Shown piece after piece: positions 1 through 5,504 of a DNA stretch of 8,488 nt. Position 1 is the first letter of the stretch. Each line of letters begins with the position of its first letter. Origin of the DNA: Chloroflexota bacterium (GTDB lineage Bacteria > Chloroflexota > Anaerolineae > Anaerolineales > Villigracilaceae); the NCBI GenBank assembly GCA_023484185.1, contig JAMDBC010000121.1, positions 1-8,488 on the forward strand, in the 5' to 3' direction. The notes under the pieces are model-generated. The model worked only from the letters and a program-made list of their open reading frames with translations, had not been told where the DNA came from and made no database searches. The translations under genes were made by a program, and so were the position numbers.

Positions 1-3
1 GCA

Positions 4-633
4 TTATTGGTCAACGTCGATATCGTCGAGTTTTTCCCAGCGTTCGAGCATGTAAACGCAGGCATCCACGATCTCGGATAGATTATGCGGCGGAATGGAG
101 GTTGCCATGCCGACTGCGATACCGGTCGCGCCGTTGACCAGCAAATTGGGAATGGCGGAGGGAAGCACGCTCGGCTCTTCGAGCGTGTCATCGAAGTTGG
201 CGGTGAAGTCAACTGTATTTTTATTTAAGTCAGCGAGAATTTCTATGGCGGGTAAAGTAAGACGCGCTTCGGTGTAACGCATGGCCGCAGGCGGATCGCC
301 ATCCACCGAACCGAAGTTGCCCTGACCATCCACGAGCAATGTGCGTAAAGAGAAATCCTGTGCCATGCGCGCCATGGCTTCGTAAACAGCCGAGTCGCCA
401 TGCGGGTGATATTTGCCCAGAACTTCGCCGACGATACGAGCGGACTTTTTGTAAGCCGTGTCTGCGCGAATGCCCATGTCATACATCGCATACAAGATGC
501 GGCGTTGCACAGGCTTGAGGCCATCGCGCGCGTCTGGCAACGCGCGCGCCACGATGACAGACATGGCGTAATCGAGATACGCCTGCTGCATTTCGTGGTC
601 AATATCTATTTTGCGAACTAAACCAAGTTCCAT
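4..633 (-). CDS. gyrA: DNA gyrase subunit A, N-terminal part, ended by an in-frame TAA near the window edge
   Basis: This is the breakage-reunion subunit of type IIA topoisomerase, which with GyrB supercoils DNA. The 209 visible residues cover the winged-helix/CAP region. The [13 protein letters not shown] stretch (about 75-87) is the quinolone-resistance region, with Ser81 and Glu85 at the usual drug-contact positions, and the catalytic Tyr is Tyr120 in [10 protein letters not shown], preceded by Arg119. The start at 633 was chosen because homology begins there and GGAG lies 6 bases upstream. The open frame continues up to 774, but that stretch translates the palindrome and promoter. Odd point: the frame ends DIDVDQ-TAA at 4-6, just before the conserved LM...GPDFPTGG region, whereas GyrA is normally about 800 residues or more. 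A one-base deletion or sequence error is likely. ParC is possible, but the sequence reads as GyrA. Confidence 0.9.
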   Translation of the reverse strand: MELGLVRKIDIDHEMQQAYLDYAMSVIVARALPDARDGLKPVQRRILYAMYDMGIRADTAYKKSARIVGEVLGKYHPHGDSAVYEAMARMAQDFSLRTLLVDGQGNFGSVDGDPPAAMRYTEARLTLPAIEILADLNKNTVDFTANFDDTLEEPSVLPSAIPNLLVNGATGIAVGMATSIPPHNLSEIVDACVYMLERWEKLDDIDVDQ

Positions 634-651
634 GGAAACTCCAAAGATTCG

Positions 652-717
652 ACCCCTCCCCGACCCTCCCCATTTTCCAAAAGAAAATGGGGAGGGTGAC
701 CGAAGGTCGGGTGGGGT
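652..717. repeat. 66-base palindromic element, potential three-way junction, in the gyrA leader
   Basis: A perfect 15-base inverted repeat (663-677 with 683-697, loop 678-682) sits beside a small GACC-GAA-GGTC hairpin (698-708). Both are enclosed by an imperfect outer pairing of 652-662 with 708-717 (ACCCC and CCGA against their complements, with one mismatch and one bulge). On the gyrA strand it lies between the proposed promoter and the Shine-Dalgarno. No T-tract follows on either strand, so it is not a standard terminator. It may be a REP/MITE-like interspersed repeat or a leader RNA structure. The pairing is seen directly; the class is inferred. Confidence 0.7.
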
Positions 718-745
718 AGTGAATGAATGTTCTATTTGCGGGCTT

Positions 746-774
746 ATCTTACGGGGAAAGAGGAAAGGCGTCAA
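746..774 (-). promoter_or_regulatory. sigma70-type promoter for gyrA
   Basis: On the minus strand, TTGACG (769-774) and TAAGAT (746-751) are separated by exactly 17 bases. The predicted start is near 739, giving a leader of roughly 105 bases that contains the palindromic element. It lies just beyond the terminator-like hairpin of the ABC operon, which is where an independent gyrA promoter would be expected. Confidence 0.6.
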
Positions 775-778
775 GTGG

Positions 779-809
779 AAAGTCCCCTGCCAATTTGGCA
801 GGGGACTTT
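779..809 (-). terminator. hairpin terminator after the ABC exporter operon
   Basis: A perfect 13-base stem (779-791 with 797-809; AAAGTCCCCTGCC and its complement) with a 5-base loop starts 27 bases beyond the stop codon of the second ABC gene. On the minus strand only TTT follows the stem. The plus strand has the better tract (TTTTATATTTTT). It is probably a terminator for the operon, possibly acting in both directions, but the short minus-strand T-run lowers confidence. Confidence 0.6.
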
Positions 810-836
810 TATATTTTTACAAATTACACATGCGCT

Positions 837-2858
837 TTACATTGCTATGATCGCTTCGATCTCTTCCTGCTTCTTGAACTGGCTCATATACAGGTTGTAA
901 TAGAAACCTTTTTCTTCAAGCAGTTCGTTATGCCTGCCGCGCTCGATGATCTCGCCATCGTTGATCACCAGGATCATGTCGGCGTTGCGGATGGTGCTCA
1001 AACGGTGGGCGACGACAAAACTGGTACGGCCCTTGAGCAATTTCTCCAAGGCCTTCTGGATCAGGCGCTCGGTGCGTGTGTCAACGGATGAAGTCGCCTC
1101 GTCCAGGATCAGGATGCGAGGATCCGCCAAAGCGGCGCGGGCAATCGAAAGCAGTTGCCGCTGTCCCTGAGAAAGACCCGAGCCGCGTTCGCCGAGAACG
1201 GTCTGATATTTTTCGGGCAGGCGTTCGATGAACGTGTCCGCGTGGGCGAGTTGCGCGGCGGCGATAACTTCCTCGTCGCTGGCATCCGGTTGCCCGAAGC
1301 GGATGTTTTCCATCACGGTGGTGCTGAACAGGAAGGTGTCCTGCAACACGACGCCGATCTGTTTGCGGAGACTCTCGGCGGTCACATCACGTACATCGGT
1401 GCCATCGATTAGGATAGAGCCAGCAGTCACATCGTAGAAGCGCGGGATGAGATTGATAATAGTGGTCTTGCCTGCACCGGTCGGACCAACGAGGGCAATG
1501 GTTTGCCCGGGTTGAGCTGTGAAGTTGACGCCTTTCAAAACAGGCTCGCCTTCCTTGTATTCCGCGGTCACATTTTTGAATTCCACTTTGCCGTTGATGG
1601 CGGTCATTTCTTTTGCGTTCGGGTCATCAACGATGGCGGGTTTTTCATCGAGGATGCCGAAGATGCGTTCTGCGCCGGCGATTGCGCTCTGAATGTTGCC
1701 CCACAGCACAGATATTTGTTGGATGGGTTGGTTGAAGCGCTGGACATACGCCAGGAAGGTGATGATCAGGCCGAGTGAAACGGCGGTGCCGAACAAGTTT
1801 GCGCCATTGAGCAAGGCCAGACCACCCGCGCCAACAACAATTGCCAATGCCACATAACCCAAAGCTTCCAGCGCGGGAGAAAGCGCCGATGTAAAGACCA
1901 CGGCGTTTACGTTGGCGTCACGGTTGGCAGCGTTGGTGATGTTGAACTGGTCAATATTCTCTTCGGCGCGATTGAAAGCCTGCGCCTCGCGCACTGCCGA
2001 AATGCTTTCCTGCAGGCTGGCATTGACCGAGCCCATCTCGGTGCGGGTCTTGCGAAATGCCTTGCGGGCCTGATCAGAAAAATACAACGTGACGATTATC
2101 ATGATCGGCGTGACCGCCATGCTGAGCAATGCGAACGGCAGGTTCTGGGTCAGCATGTTGTACGCGATCCAGACCAGCAGGAGCGAACCGCTGGCTACGT
2201 TGACCAACGCAAAGCTGATGGCCTGATTGATGGTCTCGGTATCGTTGGTGATGCGGCTCATCAAATCACCGGCTTCGTGTTCGGCATAGTAACCGATTGG
2301 CAGGCGGTGCAGGTGCTCAAAGACTTCGGTACGCAAATCGCGCAGAACGTGCTGACCGGCCCAGGTCATTGAGAAGAAAGTCGCGCCCATTAGAATGGCA
2401 CCCATCACATACAGCGCGATAATCAACAGGATCATGCGCACGAGACCAGCGGTACGCTCGTCAGTGGTAATAGTGCCATCTGTTTTGGGAGCAGCCAGGC
2501 TGCCCAATGCGAAGACATTTTTAATTATGGTCTGCGTAATGCCAGTGGGTTGTTTATCTGCCGCCAGCCAGCAGTTCGAGCTGGATGCGCTCTGGCTGGC
2601 CGCGCTCGAAGCGCCCGGCAAATTAAAGCCGCTGGCCGCGACTGCCGGGGAAAGGTAACAGTCCACCAATTCACCGGTCAGTTCAGGATTGGTTACCTGT
2701 GCCCATGTCGAAATAACGACGAACACAACGGCGGCCAGTAACGCCGGCCAGAACGGGCCAAAATGCTTCGCCAAGCGGCCAAGCGTTTCGCTCGTGCTTT
2801 GGGGTTTTGATGTTTCCTGGTTAAGAAAGCCGCTGTGGCGGCCGGGTCCACCCATCAT
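837..2858 (-). CDS. ABC exporter half-transporter, canonical ATP-site subunit (BmrD/TM288-like)
   Basis: This 673-residue type IV ABC exporter half has six predicted membrane segments (about 33-53, 140-165, 217-235, 239-260, 328-350, 357-375) followed by a nucleotide-binding domain. Visible motifs are A-loop Tyr434, Walker A GPTGAGKTT (458-466), Q-loop Gln506, signature LSQGQ (562-566), Walker B ending Asp586-Glu587 and H-loop His618. The catalytic Glu and His are both present, so this subunit supplies the active ATP site. The signature is LSQGQ, not LSGGQ, and contributes to the degenerate site. About 80 residues lie between segments 1 and 2, rich in Ser/Ala and with Cys67 and Cys96, a long outside loop. 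The start at 2858 has GGAGAA 6 bases upstream; Met2 is an alternative. It follows its partner by 23 bases. Substrate is unknown; multidrug or lipid export is inferred from the family. Confidence 0.93.
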   Translation of the reverse strand: MMGGPGRHSGFLNQETSKPQSTSETLGRLAKHFGPFWPALLAAVVFVVISTWAQVTNPELTGELVDCYLSPAVAASGFNLPGASSAASQSASSSNCWLAADKQPTGITQTIIKNVFALGSLAAPKTDGTITTDERTAGLVRMILLIIALYVMGAILMGATFFSMTWAGQHVLRDLRTEVFEHLHRLPIGYYAEHEAGDLMSRITNDTETINQAISFALVNVASGSLLLVWIAYNMLTQNLPFALLSMAVTPIMIIVTLYFSDQARKAFRKTRTEMGSVNASLQESISAVREAQAFNRAEENIDQFNITNAANRDANVNAVVFTSALSPALEALGYVALAIVVGAGGLALLNGANLFGTAVSLGLIITFLAYVQRFNQPIQQISVLWGNIQSAIAGAERIFGILDEKPAIVDDPNAKEMTAINGKVEFKNVTAEYKEGEPVLKGVNFTAQPGQTIALVGPTGAGKTTIINLIPRFYDVTAGSILIDGTDVRDVTAESLRKQIGVVLQDTFLFSTTVMENIRFGQPDASDEEVIAAAQLAHADTFIERLPEKYQTVLGERGSGLSQGQRQLLSIARAALADPRILILDEATSSVDTRTERLIQKALEKLLKGRTSFVVAHRLSTIRNADMILVINDGEIIERGRHNELLEEKGFYYNLYMSQFKKQEEIEAIIAM

Positions 2859-2881
2859 AGTAAATTCTCCAATCTAAAAGT

Positions 2882-4825
2882 CTAAGCGTGTTGTTTATCG
2901 TCGAGCAATTGGGAACTGTAAATCTCGGCGTAAATTTCGTTTTCTTCCAGCAGTTCGGCATGTTTGCCAATGGCGGCCACCTTGCCCTTATCGAGCACGA
3001 TGATCTGGTCGGCATTCATGACGGTGCTGATGCGCTGGGCGATCACAAATGAAGTGCGGCCCTTCATCAACTTGTCGAGCGCGCTTTGGATGACGGCCTC
3101 GGTGCCGAGGTCCACGCTGGAGGTTGAGTCATCCAAAATAAGTATTCTCGGATTGAGCAGCAGCGCGCGCGCGATGGCGACTCTTTGCTTCTGACCACCC
3201 GACAGCGTGGTACCGCGCTCGCCGACGGGCGTTTCATACCCTTCGGGGAAGGACGTGATGAAGTCGTGAGCCGCCGCCGCTTTGGCCGCCGCGAAGATTT
3301 CATCATCTGTGGCTTCGGGTTTGCCGAAGGCGATATTGTCGCGGATGCTGCCCGAGAACAGAGTCGTCTCCTGCAACACGATCCCGATCTGGGCGCGGAG
3401 GGATTCGAGTTTTACATCCCGCAGATCGTGTCCATCAATCGTGATGCGTCCATCGGTGGGATCATAGAAGCGAGGCAGTAAGTTGATGATGCTGGTCTTG
3501 CCGGAACCGGTCGCGCCTAACAGCGCAATCGTCTGACCAGGTTTGGCTTCAAAGCTGACCTTATCCAATACCGGCGCGCCTCCACCGACATAACGGAAAG
3601 AGACATCTTCGAAATTGATATTGCCTTCAACCTGCGGCAGTTCAATCGCACCAGCCTTGTCGGTCACATCGGACTTCGCATCCAGAATTTCGAAAATGCG
3701 TGTGGCCGATGCGGCGGCTTGTCCGAACTGGGTGATGATGAAACCAAGCTGTGCCACCGGGAAGAAGATGAAGATCAGGTACATGCTAAATTCCTGCCAT
3801 TCGCCAAGTGTCAGCGTGCCGAGGATGATCTCCTTGCCGCCGACGTACAGCGTGGTGGCCTGGCCCAGGTTGGCGATCAGGAACACCAGCGGCATCAGAA
3901 AAGTGAACAGACGTGCAATGACGATCTGTTGATCCATCAAATTATCAGCCGCGACGTTGAACTTGACTTCCTCGCTCTTCTCGCGTGTGAAGGCTTTGAC
4001 GACCTTGATGCCTGCCAGGTTTTCCTGAAGGATCGTGTTCAGCGCGGAGAGTCTTTGTTGAACGCGGTTGAAAAGCGGCTGGCTGATGGTACCGAAGAGC
4101 ATGAATAATATCAACGCCACCGGGATGATCCAGATGGTGGCCAGGGCCAGTTGGGCATTGGTTGTGAACAGGATGATGAGGGTAGCGGTCAGCAACACGA
4201 GCGCGCCAATGAGTTGCAGCAAGCCCTGACCTAAAAACAGGCGGACTTTTTCTACATCATCGGTGGCGCGGATCATAAGCTGACCGGTCTGGTTCTGGTC
4301 GTGATACGAGAATGACAGACGCTGGATCTTGGCGTACAGATCGTTACGCAGATCATACGCGATGGACTGCGAATTCTTCTCTGCCCAGAAGGCCTGCAGG
4401 AATGCAAAGAGTCCGCGCAACGCGGCGAAGCCGACGATGAACAATCCAGCGCGGACTAAATCGTCCGGCGCTGAGACTTTATCGGCGTTGAGTTGAGCGA
4501 CGAGCTGGTCGCTGGTCATCGTTGCAGGGTAATTCAAAAATGTCAGGATCTTGGGCAGTGCGACTGACATGAATGCCGCAGGGATTTTGTTGAGCGCGTC
4601 CAACACGGTGGTGGCAATGACGCCCTTGGTCACGGCGTCAATGATGCTGCGGACCAAGCGCGGTACTGCCAATTGTGAGAGGGTCGCTATCAATAAGAAG
4701 ATGTAAGGCAAAACTGCCTGCCAGCGGTAGTGGAATAGATAGCCAGCGGCGCGTCCGATGACGTTGCGTTGCTGGGTCATCGATGGGCGGGGCATACGTT
4801 TTGACATGGTTTGAGATGCTTGCAC
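2882..4825 (-). CDS. ABC exporter half-transporter, degenerate ATP-site subunit (BmrC/TM287-like)
   Basis: This 647-residue ABC exporter half has six predicted membrane segments (about 36-56, 124-145, 201-220, 225-245, 305-326, 345-368) and then a nucleotide-binding domain. Motifs are A-loop Tyr412, Walker A GATGSGKTS (437-445), canonical signature LSGGQ (541-545), Walker B ILILDD with Asp566 (codon GAC) where the catalytic Glu should be, and H-loop Gln597 (codon CAG) in place of His. These two substitutions mark the non-hydrolysing half of a heterodimeric exporter. About 65 residues separate segments 1 and 2. The start is GTG at 4825, chosen for AAAGGA at 4834-4839, 8 bases upstream; the in-frame ATG at 4807 has no ribosome site. 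It lies downstream of marR and just upstream of its partner, so it is probably co-transcribed with both. Confidence 0.93.
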   Translation of the reverse strand: MQASQTMSKRMPRPSMTQQRNVIGRAAGYLFHYRWQAVLPYIFLLIATLSQLAVPRLVRSIIDAVTKGVIATTVLDALNKIPAAFMSVALPKILTFLNYPATMTSDQLVAQLNADKVSAPDDLVRAGLFIVGFAALRGLFAFLQAFWAEKNSQSIAYDLRNDLYAKIQRLSFSYHDQNQTGQLMIRATDDVEKVRLFLGQGLLQLIGALVLLTATLIILFTTNAQLALATIWIIPVALILFMLFGTISQPLFNRVQQRLSALNTILQENLAGIKVVKAFTREKSEEVKFNVAADNLMDQQIVIARLFTFLMPLVFLIANLGQATTLYVGGKEIILGTLTLGEWQEFSMYLIFIFFPVAQLGFIITQFGQAAASATRIFEILDAKSDVTDKAGAIELPQVEGNINFEDVSFRYVGGGAPVLDKVSFEAKPGQTIALLGATGSGKTSIINLLPRFYDPTDGRITIDGHDLRDVKLESLRAQIGIVLQETTLFSGSIRDNIAFGKPEATDDEIFAAAKAAAAHDFITSFPEGYETPVGERGTTLSGGQKQRVAIARALLLNPRILILDDSTSSVDLGTEAVIQSALDKLMKGRTSFVIAQRISTVMNADQIIVLDKGKVAAIGKHAELLEENEIYAEIYSSQLLDDKQHA

Positions 4826-4854
4826 AGTTTAGTTCCTTTCAGTTCTTGAAATAG

Positions 4855-4889
4855 CGACAGTGGTCCTGATTGTTTATAAAATACTGTCG
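4855..4889. repeat. short dyad in the marR-ABC gap
   Basis: CGACAGT (4855-4861) and ACTGTCG (4883-4889) form perfect 7-base arms 21 bases apart inside the 101-base gap between marR and the first ABC gene. The loop is AT-rich, with TATAAA on the minus strand. It could be a second operator, a processing hairpin or chance. No copy of the TTAAG half-site seen upstream of marR occurs here and no convincing -35/-10 pair was found, so readthrough from the marR promoter is favoured. Confidence 0.3.
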
Positions 4890-4926
4890 TGAATTGAATG
4901 TGAAGATGGAGCGGAAGTTCGGTGAA

Positions 4927-5376
4927 TTATTGCGTTTGCTCTAATTTGGCGGCGGCTTCGGTCAGCATGGTCAGCGCAGCGCCGACTTTCGTGCGTTCTT
5001 CTGCGTTCAGGTTGGATACCAGTTCATCCACCCAGCGATAGCGCTGTTCGATCCCGCTTTCGATCAACTTCTTTCCCTTGCTGGAGAGTTTGATCAACTT
5101 GGCGCGCCGGTCATCGGGATCTTCGGCTCGTTCGATCAATCCGCTCTGGACGAGACGTTCCACCAACTGGCTGGCTGCGGCGTTCGAGACCTCGAAGCGT
5201 TCACTGATCTCTGAAATCCCGCACGAGCCTCTGTAGTGCAACTGCATCAAAATGCTGAACTGCGGCATGGACATGCCCGTCGCTTTGACATGGTGCGACC
5301 AGCCGCGCATGGAGCGGTGCATGAAAGTGTCCATCCATTTGCGGATGATCTTCGATAATTGAACTTGGTCGGTCAT
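4927..5376 (-). CDS. MarR-family transcriptional repressor, likely regulator of the downstream ABC exporter
   Basis: A 149-residue winged-helix protein of normal MarR length. The N-terminal helices (about 5-48) and the C-terminal helix (about 120-147) would form the dimer interface. The helix-turn-helix spans about 53-76 (GISEISERFEVSNAAASQL), and the wing carries the family's acidic/Arg pattern EDPDDRRAKLIKLS (85-98). MarR dimers bind palindromic DNA and release it on binding a ligand or on oxidation. The only Cys is Cys52, just before the helix-turn-helix, so a single-Cys redox switch is conceivable but unsupported. The start at 5376 has AGAAGG 7 bases upstream. It leads the unit marR-ABC-ABC, spaced 101 then 23 bases, and a palindrome over its own promoter suggests autorepression. 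The ligand cannot be told from sequence. Confidence 0.92.
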   Translation of the reverse strand: MTDQVQLSKIIRKWMDTFMHRSMRGWSHHVKATGMSMPQFSILMQLHYRGSCGISEISERFEVSNAAASQLVERLVQSGLIERAEDPDDRRAKLIKLSSKGKKLIESGIEQRYRWVDELVSNLNAEERTKVGAALTMLTEAAAKLEQTQ

Positions 5377-5393
5377 AGTTAAGCCTTCTTTTT

Positions 5394-5411
5394 AGTTAAG
5401 CGTGCTTAACT
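5394..5411. promoter_or_regulatory. palindromic MarR operator candidate
   Basis: AGTTAAGC-GT-GCTTAACT is a perfect inverted repeat with 8-base arms and a 2-base centre, a size typical for a MarR dimer. It overlaps the marR -10 hexamer by three bases and covers the predicted start of transcription. The same half-site recurs as AGTTAAGC at 5377-5384, against the start codon and partly over the Shine-Dalgarno, and as GTTAAG at 5422-5427 in the promoter spacer. Binding here would block RNA polymerase. That MarR is the binder is inferred from position. Confidence 0.75.
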
Positions 5412-5437
5412 ATATGTGCGGGTTAAGTTTTTGTCAA
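5409..5437 (-). promoter_or_regulatory. sigma70-type promoter of the marR-ABC operon
   Basis: On the minus strand, a consensus -35 TTGACA (5432-5437) and a -10 TATAGT (5409-5414) are separated by 17 bases. Transcription should start near 5402, giving a leader of about 26 bases. This is a strong promoter that would need repression, which fits the operator lying on it. Confidence 0.8.
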
Positions 5438-5483
5438 GCGAGGGGAGATTAGAGAAGTGTTAGAAGTTCATGGAATACTTGTA

Positions 5484-5504
5484 TATAATAGTAGGAAGTT
5501 CCTA
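5484..5504 (+). promoter_or_regulatory. possible -10 box and dyad in front of the LuxR-type regulator
   Basis: TATAAT at 5484-5489 is a consensus -10, but no good -35 lies 16-18 bases upstream, so an activator might be needed. A perfect odd palindrome TAGGAA-G-TTCCTA (5492-5504) follows, covering the Shine-Dalgarno AGGAAG and the first base of the ATG. If this -10 is used, the message would start inside the ribosome site and have almost no leader, so another promoter further upstream is equally possible. Confidence 0.35.

Noticed and set aside
663..697. The 15-base hairpin as an intrinsic terminator
   Set aside because: Neither strand has a T-run after the stem, and on the gyrA strand it lies in the leader before the ribosome site.
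634..774. Extension of the gyrA reading frame to an ATG at 774
   Set aside because: The extra 47 residues translate the promoter and palindrome, are Pro/Ser/Gly-rich and do not resemble gyrase. The ATG at 633 has a proper GGAG site and starts exactly where homology begins.
3185..4108. Plus-strand open frames of about 100-130 codons inside the ABC genes
   Set aside because: They are antisense to well-supported ABC coding sequence, encode no recognisable domain and arise from codon bias of the real strand.
4801..4807. ATG at 4807 as start of the degenerate ABC subunit
   Set aside because: No Shine-Dalgarno precedes it, while GTG 4825 has AAAGGA at 8 bases.
5377..5503. Riboswitch or small RNA in the divergent region
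   Set aside because: The short inverted repeats are explained by promoter and operator sites; no conserved riboswitch core was seen.
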